Part shown: positions 55,000 to 64,000 of the stretch, in pieces
Numbering within the stretch: the first letter of the stretch is position 1
Layout: every line of letters starts with the position of its first letter
Assembly (NCBI GenBank): GCA_013368315.1
Contig: JAACJM010000099.1
Location: 62,001-126,000 of the forward strand
Origin: Tetrapyrgos nigripes
Lineage: Eukaryota > Basidiomycota > Agaricomycetes > Agaricales > Campanellaceae
DNA length: 64,000 bases
Reading direction: 5' to 3'
Program-made: the position numbers and the translations under genes
The notes under the pieces: generated by a model
What the model saw: only the letters and a program-made list of their open reading frames with translations
Told to the model about the DNA's origin: nothing
Database searches by the model: none

Positions 55000-55503
55000 T
55001 TGAATAGGGCAATCAAAAAAGCAAAGACTTCCGAGTCAGTCCTTGCCATGTCACAACATGGTAAAGAGATGCGAAACCATCTCCAAGCCTGCATATTTGG
55101 AAACAACAGCACCATAACACCCATGACACCATCCCACTCAGCTGGGCCCTCTGCCCCACCTTCCCTGATGACAAGCTCAATCTTGCCCTCATCCCTCCTG
55201 GACAATGCTGCTACACACCTAGAAGACCTGAACAAAGATCTTAGGCCTGGTATACACCTCTACACCAGGCTCATCACCCCTAGGCTTTCTCGGATTTATA
55301 AGGAAGCCCTGACAACACTTGAACTCATCCAGAGCACCATGAAGAACACTGGTATCAGAATCCCATCTGCAAACTTTCCTGTGCTGAGCACTCCCGCTAC
55401 CAGCAGCACTAAACTGACCCCCACACAACTATTGTATACCTCTGCTGCCACCACAAAGCCAATGTGGAGGGCGTTGCTATTGATAGAGAATGAGGATTGC
55501 TGA
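55000..55503 (+). CDS. Hypothetical protein or exon, 5' end uncertain
   Basis: An open frame ending at 55503 reads NRAIKKAKTSESVLAMSQHG, then a Ser/Thr/Pro-rich stretch, then LEDLNKDLRPGIHLYTRLIT and a helical C-terminus. It is probably an exon, since TTTGAATAG precedes it. No domain recognised; a transposon-derived origin is possible. Confidence 0.35.
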   Translation: MNRAIKKAKTSESVLAMSQHGKEMRNHLQACIFGNNSTITPMTPSHSAGPSAPPSLMTSSILPSSLLDNAATHLEDLNKDLRPGIHLYTRLITPRLSRIYKEALTTLELIQSTMKNTGIRIPSANFPVLSTPATSSTKLTPTQLLYTSAATTKPMWRALLLIENEDC

Positions 55504-56086
55504 AAATCATGATTTTGGACTTTGACAGGCTGAGACAAAAAAAGTTGTCATAGCACCAGGTCTGTAACTGATTGAGGTGGTGTTGAAGCCCTTCAGGTGA
55601 GTCATCAGCATGCTCAAGATGTTAAGGCATATATCATCAGGGTCAGGATGGTGCTGGGCAATTGCGGTAAGCTGAGCACAATGTTTGTACATGTTGACCA
55701 AAACCTTCCACTACTGTAAATCTGAGGGCTGTTGTGCTCCTGAATTGTTTAGACCACCTACTACTCACACCTCAAAATTGCCCGTTGTAATCCAATGTAT
55801 ACTACTTAATCTTCATTTTGATCAGAGGAATTTTTTTAATTGTAAGAAAATCTGGACTTATGTGGATTATGACTGTTTTTACACACGGTTTAGTACTTAA
55901 AGCTTCAAATCCGAACAATTCCTCTGGAGCAAATGAAGATAACGACAAAAAAAGTATGTCTGCACAAAAAAATTGTTCAATAGTTTGTTTGAAACAGGAG
56001 GTCAAATCCAAAAAGTGATTTCAAGGCCGAAACGCGCCAAACACGTTATGTAAGCAGCAATTATCCTTGTACGCATCACTCCTGTC

Positions 56087-56386
56087 ATGCTCTTTTCGCG
56101 TCTCCACCCCTCTCCTGTCATGGTACATGGTAGAAAACCTTTTTTGACTTCCAATCAAGACAATCAGCTAGCAAAGGCGTGTAAAAATCGATGGTCAGCC
56201 TCAGAAAAGGAAAACTATGACGAAATGATCCCCACCAAAGCAACGAAAAAACAACTCCTCAAGACAAGCCTTCACCTCAAAAAAGCGAGCACACAGTTGG
56301 AGGAGGACAGGGAGAGGCTGCAGAGAAGGCTAAACGAGATGAAGCAGCTGCTTGAGAAAGCTGAAAATGGGAGTAAAATTATTTAA
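56087..56386 (+). CDS. Small coiled-coil protein
   Basis: A 99-codon frame with a C-terminal coiled coil (KKASTQLEEDRERLQRRLNE) and a basic middle (ACKNRWSASEKENYDEMIPT). No family recognised. Confidence 0.35.
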   Translation: MLFSRLHPSPVMVHGRKPFLTSNQDNQLAKACKNRWSASEKENYDEMIPTKATKKQLLKTSLHLKKASTQLEEDRERLQRRLNEMKQLLEKAENGSKII

Positions 56387-56526
56387 TTGGGCATTTTAAA
56401 TCAAAATTTACAAGTCTTGGTAGATAATTGAAACACAATACGAGGCGAATAGTACAAGACATCGAGTGGAAACAGGCGAGACGACAATTTTGATGTGGGG
56501 TGCCAGGAATATGCTCACCTGGTGCT

Positions 56527-56960
56527 TAGTCAGCATCACAGAAACTGATCCGCGAGTGCCCAGCACCAGTCAGGATTAAGGGAGAAGGTAGAAAGGTAAA
56601 GATTCCAGAGTAATGGAGATGCAGGGTCATCCATAAGTACCCCAGAGTGGGCCTTGAATTCTTCAGAGCATTCACCATTGAGGGTGAGAATGTAGTGCAT
56701 TTGGTCATAGGTTGATCTCAACCAATCATAGTACATTCTGGTGAGCTCAAAGTCTTCGAGTCAGTTCCAAAGTGCATTATGATTTGTGGAGGGAAAAGCA
56801 TTGGAAATGTCAACAAAAGCCACGTACAGAGTTTTGTTCTGGACTCTTGCACATTCTATGAGGGAGTGAAGGACAAAGGAGTTGTTGTTTGTACAGTGCC
56901 CTGATCAGAACCCATTTTGGGATGGAGGGATGAGGTTACCTTGCTCACAGCCTTACCTAA
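56527..56960 (-). pseudogene. LINE-type reverse transcriptase fragment
   Basis: On the minus strand NLIPPSQNGF-[stop]-SGHCTNNN, LYVAFVDISNAFPSTNHNAL and HSGVLMDDPASPLLWNLYLS match non-LTR reverse transcriptase blocks (the last normally contains Q/M-G-D-P-A-S-P). TGA codons at 56907 and 56763 lie where Arg is expected, and Gly to Asp in MDDP is a G to A change. Both ends are lost. Confidence 0.75.
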
Positions 56961-58737
56961 ATGTGGTAAAGAACTACCGTGCTATTGCACAACATGGTGT
57001 AGAATTTCTGCAGCACTTACAGTGCTACTGGCCGTGCCTGGCTGCAGAAAATGCAGTAGTTACTGTGGCCTCTAAAGGCATAGATTCCCATGTATACTGT
57101 ACTGGATATTGTGCTGCATTAATGTCAGGCCATTAGCACCAGTCTGCTTCACGCTGAACAGCATGCTCCTCATTGCCCACAATGATGAGCATAGGCATTG
57201 GACACCGTCCCTTGGATTCAATGTCCTCAAGGCGGGATTTTCTACACTGGAGTGGGAAATCCCATAAGAATCTAGGATCAACTCATTTCTTCGATCCGAG
57301 CGTGGCTTCCGGATCATCAATCCTAACCTTCCGTATTACCTGCCTTCAGGCTTGCTCACGTTATGGGCTCTGTCATATACCATGTCGTTCAACACCAGAA
57401 CCACACTTCCAAATTTCAAACATACGGCAAAAACATAAAATTAATAAGTATATATATATATTTATGGAACCGGCTCCATTGTAGTGTAAGCCTTTTTGAT
57501 AAACTGGGCGTCTGTATTTCTGTCCGACACTTGAGACTTTTACAAAGTGGAGAAAGTACCTGCAAAGGGCCTGACCAGTGGCCTGACATAGAAAAAAAAA
57601 AGATCTTGCAGCCATCCATTCCTGCTGCGGTCAGTGGCAGTCTGGCAGATTACCAAATGTTGCGAAAAAAATGTACAACGGTAGGGATACAGAACCAGCA
57701 GGAAGTAGTAAAGAGCAGCCTCAAAAAGACAACTGAATAACTATGGTCACAGTAAGAATCGAACTTACGACTAGCGGAGCCACTGCTGACCAATCCGAGT
57801 ACTATTCGTAACCTAGAAGTGACATGGGCCCTAGAAGTGGAAGATTCCGAAGAAATCTGTCCATATCTTTGCTCCTCCCTCATCTCCCTTCATAAAAATT
57901 GAATAATAGATACTTTCACATATTACTTACATTTCTATGTAACCAGATTTACCAGGTTTGCACTGAGACGTTTGCCATGGGCTGAAAACGACGAACAAAG
58001 TGCATTTCCGCGAGCGTGACAGAAGTGAAAGGCTTTCGCATATGCTATCCCATCGAAAATCTTTTGTGAAACTTAATATGGTAGTCCCTACGACTGATTT
58101 TATTCGTATCCAGCCTTGTCCCGGGCCAAAATTTAGGTGTTGTGCCTTTTTACGCAGCAAACGAGGTGGAAGTGATAGAACAGTTGCTTCAAACTCCGCT
58201 CGGCGCCTGCTTTTTTGAAAGAGGGTCACACATGTGACATCTTCCACTTCCCCGCCAATACGCCGTCACACAACGTCCCTCGTCGGCCCTCCACGGCTTG
58301 TATCCACATCCCTCGGAAAACTCTGCAGATTTGATAAACCAAAGGTTTATACCATAGACTTGAGGTGTGTAATTTTTTTTTTGGACAATGGTAAAGATTT
58401 GCGAAAGTTTTAATTCATCGACATTTTTTCTTCCACTTCTAGGTCACGAATAGTACCCGCACATATACGGAACCCTTTTCCGGCGCGGTGTAATAGATAG
58501 AGGATACACCACTACCGGATAGATAGATAGGTAGATTCTACAATCTACAATCTACGAGACAGGTTGTCGATTATACCAAACGGCCGCTGTTAACATCGCC
58601 ATACTGATGCTCTGTATATTTCATTCTGAGATGTACCGACTATGTATAGAAAAATTGGCCAATGCATTGCGTACGCAAGTTTGTTCTACCATGTAACTAC
58701 TAACCACAGCGCAAGGTAATATACATAGTGGTCATTG
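56961..58737. other. No gene supported; a tRNA-like piece at 57745-57813
   Basis: GGTTACG/TGTGACC and GTAAG-TTCGATT-CTTAC on the minus strand resemble tRNA acceptor and T arms, but no anticodon stem forms. A TATATATAT run lies at 57448-57460. Frames in 57173-57740 are not domain-like. Confidence 0.35.
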
Positions 58738-58926
58738 TCATATCATCCTCTTGGCGGCTGCCAGCTGGATGGAGAGAAAGGTGATGAGTGTTAATGCCAG
58801 TCCAGCATAGTATCCAGCAAGGATATCAGGCCGGCTTGGTACATCAGCCTGTTCTGAATCCTTTGCTGAATATTGTTCTGTATATTGCTGAATACTAATC
58901 GGCTCTGAATCGATATTGTTCAACAT
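58738..58926 (-). CDS. Small membrane protein, hypothetical
   Basis: ATG 58926 opens MLNNIDSEPISIQQYTEQYS, an acidic Gln-rich head, and the C-terminus DILAGYYAGLALTLITFLSI forms one transmembrane helix with a short basic end (KRMI). It begins 10 bp after the stop of the next gene upstream on the same strand. Confidence 0.4.
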   Translation of the reverse strand: MLNNIDSEPISIQQYTEQYSAKDSEQADVPSRPDILAGYYAGLALTLITFLSIQLAAAKRMI

Positions 58927-58938
58927 ACTATAACACAA

Positions 58939-59325
58939 TTACCCCTGTTGCTCCTGCTTTTTACTATCAAGCATTCTGAGAAGTTCAGGCAGCCACGCAA
59001 AATCGCCAAGCTCCAAGTACTTTTTATAGATAAGCTTGAGATAGTGTAGTTTGAGTAATAGTAAGATTTTTGGAATATGACTCACCTCAACTATTTTTGC
59101 TTTCAGTAGATGAGCTGGTCCAAGAAGAAACTTCTTGGGAGCACCATTGAAATATGTCAAAAATTCCTCTTCTGATGTCTTCTGCCGGTCAAGCCATTCT
59201 GTTGCAATCGCATCAATGGCTGCATGTTGATTTTCTGGTATGAATAATTTTAGTCGTAACTTCATTATTCCCTGGTCCGAGAGAGTCATGCTGGACATGC
59301 GAGTCTGATAGAGGTGGGTGGTCAT
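58939..59325 (-). CDS. Hypothetical protein, two exons
   Basis: ATG 59325 opens MTTHLYQTRMSSMTLSDQGI. A GTGAGT...CTCAAG intron of about 52 nt after KAKIVE leads to LIYKKYLELGDFAWLPELLR and ends KKQEQQG. The intron also reads without a stop, so it could be retained. The amphipathic, helical protein has no recognised domain. Confidence 0.45.
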   Translation of the reverse strand: MTTHLYQTRMSSMTLSDQGIMKLRLKLFIPENQHAAIDAIATEWLDRQKTSEEEFLTYFNGAPKKFLLGPAHLLKAKIVEVSHIPKILLLLKLHYLKLIYKKYLELGDFAWLPELLRMLDSKKQEQQG

Positions 59326-60336
59326 TTTCTTTCTGTGGATGGAAAGGGTACATGAAATGTTTATAACCTAAGGCTCAGGAAATATTCAGAACATGCTGCA
59401 GTGTATTATCCAGTATGATATCCAGTAAGTAATTACAGGAGGGTATTTTATGAAGTGACCACGTCTAGCCCATATGCATGTAGTTATGGCGTTCGGATTC
59501 CTGTTGCCGTTGGGAGTTGTTGGAGTCACATTGGAGAATGGCGTTATTCCTAATCCTTACTGTCCATTGTATCTCTAAACTAACGAGATTCTGGACCCCC
59601 TTAAAAGGTGGTTTCTACTGGTTGCGGGTAGCTGATGTAAAACGCTCGCGCAACCACACACACACACAACCGTCACAAACAGCGCACCCATCCTTTACCA
59701 TCATACAGTATCCTTTGGGGAGAAAATGCTTGAACAGGTATCACCGAGGACGAGGAGAGGACGCGTTGTAGCCCCTGTCCAAGCTTAAGAACGACGCGCC
59801 ATAACTATGAAGTCATATCCCGCATAATCCCGGTGCCGCTGTCATCCGAGTGATGGGTTGAGCTCGAGCGGAACTGAGCGCGCTCAGCTCAGCGCAACAC
59901 TAGAGTTTTATGTAAAATCCGTCGGGTCTTGACAGGGAATTGAAGCTCAGCAGGACTGCCGAGAAAGGCACAAGCAATCGGCCAATGCAGCGATGCCTCG
60001 GAAGGATGGGATATGCTCAGCGGCCTTTTATTAAACTTTAAATTTTATTGGGAGGCGGCCAGGCGGGCATTGAGAAGGAGTTGGCGATCGTTGGGATGTT
60101 GGGAACGGAGTCAGCTAGACATGGCCGATAGAGACAGAGTAGCGTAAACCTGTGTTGATGACGATGATTCGGATGAAGTTCAGTTTGCGGTTTGTTTACC
60201 TACAGCCTGTGTCCAAGGCTATAGGTAAACAACACGCCTTGTAAAGATGCGTTAGCGCGTATATGTAGTATATGTATACGGTTTCCTTTATTTGCTCGAG
60301 AAAACTTTAAAGAATCATCAGCAGGCTACATACACA

Positions 60337-60966
60337 CTACAAGCTATAATGACGTTTGTGGTATGTACATAGTTTCCCAGTCGGAGGAGGAGGAGGCTGG
60401 ATAGATATTACATTCACATCGCAAGGTACACACCCTGTGTACTGATCTTCCGGAAAATCCTGTTCCCTCAAAGGGCGGGATGCATCCAATCCGAGGACAG
60501 GGACGGCCATTATACGCTCCAAGGTTTTCGGATCGAGTGGGTATAGCGGCGAGCCGTCTAAAATGAGCAGATAAGACGCAAATCCACCAGGAAGTAAGAG
60601 GGCTCACCAACCCGTGAATTGGGCACGATATTTTTGAGTCATCTCCTTCGCAATCTCTTCTGACTCTTCTCGATCTAGGAGACAAGTCAGAGAAATGAGG
60701 AGAAGGGGTTACTGACAGACGACGCACCAAATTCACGCCACAATGTGATGTATTCTTGGGTAGAAATAAGCATGGCCTCTCCCCCTGGCACTAGAAAAAA
60801 AAATCAGCAAATACAATAAGAACATAGAATTGTGAGGAGACATGCACGTACAATCTTTGTAAATTGCCAGAGCTTGTTTTAGCCTTTCCTTTCGTACGAC
60901 GTTAAGAATGACTGGGTCAATGTCAGAAGACGTGGGGGTTGAGCTCGGGGAATTGGCATTAGACAT
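60337..60966 (-). CDS. Hypothetical protein, four exons
   Basis: Exon 1 starts MSNANSPSSTPTSSDIDPVI and ends RLKQALAIYKD. After three short introns the spliced frame reads LPGGEAMLISTQEYITLWRE|FDREESEEIAKEMTQKYRAQ|FTDGSPLYPLDPKTLERIMA and ends HKRHYSL at 60337. All junctions keep frame. The third intron must start GTTGGT to do so. About 165 residues; no domain recognised. Confidence 0.5.
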
Positions 60967-61015
60967 TGGCGGTTGAGAGTGATGGATAAAACATTAAACT
61001 CCGTCCTTTTGTCCG

Positions 61016-62200
61016 ATCTGAATACTGGATCATTTGCTGGATCATTTGCTGAATGCTGGATCATTTTCTGAATGCTGGATAGTTTGCTGAATGCTCGATC
61101 AGACTGGATAATTTTCCGGAGACATGCATCACGAGTACTGGATAATGCACTGAATATAAAAATTGTTTGAAAGCCAAATCTCTATGATTGACCCAGCCAT
61201 ACTACGTATTCTGGATGGGAGAATTTGAGAGAATATTAAGAAAATTGGGAGCTCCGGAGTATCAGTACTTCACTCCTCTTCCTCCACCCATATCTTCCAG
61301 ACCCGATTGGACATAACACCATTTTTCTCATCCTCCTCTGCCCTCTCGTACATGCCCATTGGTACAACTTTTTTCATCTCCTCAACCCTCTCTAGAACTT
61401 CCCCTGCTGTAGAGTAAAGATTGGCTACCTTATACAAATAAGCCCGTAGATTCTATGAGATACCAGATTAGTAGACTCCAGTGACAAAATGAGCTTTGAA
61501 CAAAGATACCTCCTTATGTTCTTGCACCATCTTTTGGTAACCATCAACTGACCAGCGTGTACTTGGATGTAATTGGGATTCAGGATATTCGGACAACAAA
61601 TGCCTGTAACATTTGTTCACAAAGGTGGGAACATCGTCATGGTCATCTTTCTCTTGATCAACCAAGCTCCAAACCACACCATAGTTGCGTTCAGTGAGCC
61701 ATTGCTGTTGAGCAGGTGTTATGGAAGGAGCTCTAGGAATTTCAGATGGCTGAAAAACCCTCTGATTTAATTGGAAAGCAAGTTGTAGGTTGAACACATA
61801 CTGTTTTTTGGGTCTTTTTTTTTGTCAGGCTGATAAAAAGAGAGCCACTTTGGATCCCAATAATCCTCATCTACCACGTTGATGACGAGAGGTTTTATTT
61901 TGTAAGGAAAAAGGCGGCTTGACACGTGGAAATTAGAAAGGAAGGGATGTAGGATGTAAATGATGTCTTAGACAGGAAGGGAGGAGGAGGGGATTTTGGT
62001 ACCGCAAAGTAGCAAAGTGGATATTTCAAGTAATGTTCTGGAAAGTTTGCTGGATATTATACTGGTTCTGGATATTCTTCATACACTAGTACTGGATAAT
62101 GCACTGGAAATAAGTATGTTCTGAACAAACCTTGCTGGATGACGTGCTGATTCTGGATAATGCCCTGGATTTTTCTTATCTAGTGACATGTAGATAGGTT
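61016..62200. repeat. Scattered CTGGAT/GCTGAAT quasi-repeats
   Basis: ACTGGATAATGCACTG(G/A)A occurs at 61137 and 62091. CTGGATCATTTGCTGGATCA, CTGAATGCTGGAT and CTGGATATT variants fill 61020-61110 and 62040-62170; the inverted form (ATCCAGTATGATATCCAGT) appears at 59411 and related text at 58797-58900. Confidence 0.5.
61270..61895 (-). CDS. Hypothetical protein, 5' end unresolved
   Basis: Exons near 61895-61800 (VINVVDEDYWDPKWLSFYQP), 61797-about 61510 (FNLQLAFQLNQRVFQPSEIP ... RWSVDGYQKMVQEHKE) and about 61450-61270 (NLRAYLYKVANLYSTAGEVL ... VWKIWVEEEE). The first junction does not keep frame with obvious sites. No domain recognised; transposon-related origin possible given its neighbour. 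Confidence 0.45.
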
Positions 62201-62760
62201 CCTGTGAATCTTCCTGTGAATCATGCAGGTCATGAGTAAGAGTCTGAGCTTAAGGCCAGCCCCTATGCGCGTAGTTAAGAAAGTGACCATGAAGGGGGTG
62301 TGGGCCAGCACTGGTGAAAATGAGTCCAGTGAGGTCAAAAATGCTAGACTACACACCAGTAAAGATAGTCAATGAAAAATGGGTGTGTATACTGCTGGTT
62401 CAATTTCTGAGAAAAGTATTGTACAATGTAGATCATTTTGTAGCATTGAATCAGAGCTATGATCAATATACATGTGAAGAAGAGACAATGCATTAGAGCT
62501 CTCTATAAATTAAAAGGAATGGAGTACCATACAAGAATAGGGGCATATATTCTCTATTACCGTATGCCTGGAGAAAATTGCAAAAAAATTTAGACAGGAA
62601 AATTGGGACAAACTCAACATAGCCACACGCAGAAATGCATTCTTCGGCCTCGTAATAACTCTTCCTGCTAAGCTCAGTAGATTTCTTAAAAATTCCTTAA
62701 AAATTACATGTTCAAAAACTGATATTTTTTTTACAACTACAAATAATTTAACAAAGTTCC
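62201..62760. other. No gene supported
   Basis: Contains CATTCTTCGGCCTCGTAA at 62638, also present at 2329, another dispersed repeat end. It is the 3' flank of the KDZ transposase. Confidence 0.4.
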
Positions 62761-64000
62761 TCAATGCTGAACCTTCAAACCCTCCTCCATTTTGGCAATT
62801 TCCAACTTTGATGCATGTGCCATACTAGGAACGTCCTTCCAAGATTCAAGACAGACTCTGGAGAGATTGAAATAATGTTCAGCCTGTTTCCTGGCATAGG
62901 CTATCCCTCCTCCTATAGTAACTGAACTTTCTGAAGCAAATGAGAGCCAGTTAAGTTTGTTATGATTAACTCGGGTGGAATAGAACTGAGCCCGGGCTTG
63001 CCACACCTCCTGCATCTTTTTATAAAACTCCAACACTCGTCGCATTTCTTCCTGCAAGAGAATGACTTCTTCCTGCCATCAGAAGCATCTTGCTCTAGAT
63101 TTGCACCATTCAATACCCAAAGCTGATAAAATCATAAGATTTATATGACTGAAACCAAATTTGAGATATAAATTACTTACCTTCACCAACCTCAGCTTGT
63201 CCATCAGTTTGTAATCCAAATGACATCCATATCCATGACTGTGTTCTTCGGCCCTCAGAAGTGTAGTTATGCTTGCTCGACTGACTTCTCCCTGCTGACT
63301 CTGCCCTGCCACTACTATGTTCATCTGGATCTACATCTGAAAGTCCACGTATATCTCCATCCATTAATGGCTTCAATCTGTCCTCCCATTCCTTTGGATC
63401 AATTCGTAGCAAAGGCCCCAACACCTTTAAAGCAACATAAGCATGTTTATATCAGGATGCATCAACTTGAATCTTCCTCTCAACATTTTGAATGACTGTC
63501 TGTGAACGGGTCATGTTTCTCTGACCCATATGCGTGGTTCTGCGAAGGTGCCATACAGAGGATTTCAAGGATAGGTGGCGTCTTAGAGATTCCAGAGCCT
63601 CATGAGCCTCGGCACGATGGACTCTGAACTCCAAGACATATAACTTTGAGTTGAAGAATTGAGGATCAAATTTGTTGGATGGAACACAGTATGAAGGGAG
63701 CATTAGTGGAATGGCATGAACAGGGATCTCTGATTGAGCTTCCTGCCTTTCTTGACTGCGAATATATCCCAATCGGGGCATATAGATATGCTGGACCTCA
63801 AAGAAGGCTTCAATCTTCTGTCGCAAACGGGTGGCTCGTTCAATATATTTTGCCTTCTGTATGTCTGATGCACTGCTCTTTATTTGACTGTCCTCCATTG
63901 CAAGATAGGCTCTGAACAATGAATTAGCTTTTTATTCTTTTAATATTGAGAACTTACTGTTCTTCTTCCAGTGATATTCCCTTCATGATCATGGTCCGAA
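62761..64000 (-). pseudogene. KDZ-family transposase, C-terminal part
   Basis: The frame enters from the right edge. Recognisable C-terminal KDZ features are LEFRVHRAEAHEALESLRRH followed by LSLKSSVWHLRR, the YKHAYVALKVLGPLL segment, TQSWIWMSFG and LGIEWCKSRARCF-[stop]-WQEEVILLQEEMRRVLEFY. Introns fall near 63120-63180 and 63930. TGA at 63454 and 63081 interrupt frames where Arg is expected, so CGA to TGA again. The catalytic DDE part would lie to the right of the window. Confidence 0.7.

Noticed and set aside
57745..57813. Second tRNA gene
   Set aside because: Acceptor and T arms pair but no anticodon stem or U33 can be formed; kept only as a tRNA-like remnant.

Overview
The window looks like nuclear DNA of a mushroom-forming fungus (Basidiomycota, most likely Agaricomycetes). 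Genes carry many short GT-AG introns of about 40-110 nt. The repeats are typical of that group: KDZ and Plavaka-like transposases, a gag plus tyrosine-recombinase element, Ty3 and Ty1 retrotransposons and a LINE. The host families also fit: a fungal P-loop GTPase, a GFA/CENP-V-fold protein, a PC-esterase, a GH5 hydrolase and tiny secreted proteins.

Layout. 0-0.6 kb: a secreted repeat protein running off the left edge. 0.9-7.7 kb: transposon debris, namely a 569-bp palindromic element, a Plavaka-like C-terminus and a gag/tyrosine-recombinase element interrupted by a second foldback element. 8.3-18.5 kb: a GTPase gene split by a young Ty3 (gypsy) element with identical 151-bp LTRs; its 3' half contains a 71-bp tandem array. 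19.2-25.5 kb: a five-exon GFA/CENP-V gene (minus strand) with a decayed Ty1 (copia) element in its first intron. 26-32 kb: a low-complexity protein, a secreted GH5 hydrolase and a phosphotransferase-fold protein. 33-46 kb: three copies of an MFS transporter 3' end (one with the full gene), a tandem family of three small secreted proteins, and several MITEs. 47-52 kb: a small membrane protein, a tRNA-like sequence and a PC-esterase. 52-64 kb: gene-poor, with a LINE remnant, small hypothetical genes and a KDZ transposase running off the right edge.

The most striking observation is at 16440-17867. Each 71-bp unit reads as a 68-nt intron (GTGAGT...CAACAG) followed by a 3-nt slot NNT. The first two bases of the slot vary strongly while the intron is nearly constant. 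Twenty such slots read as twenty in-frame one-codon exons, and NNT can never be a stop codon. A second theme is C-to-T decay: in-frame TGA codons where CGA (Arg) is expected occur in Ty3, Ty1, tyrosine-recombinase, LINE and KDZ elements, and Ty1 catalytic residues are lost by G-to-A changes. A third theme is several small-element families, including CACTG-ended foldbacks with 3-bp target duplications and a 130-bp MITE present three times.
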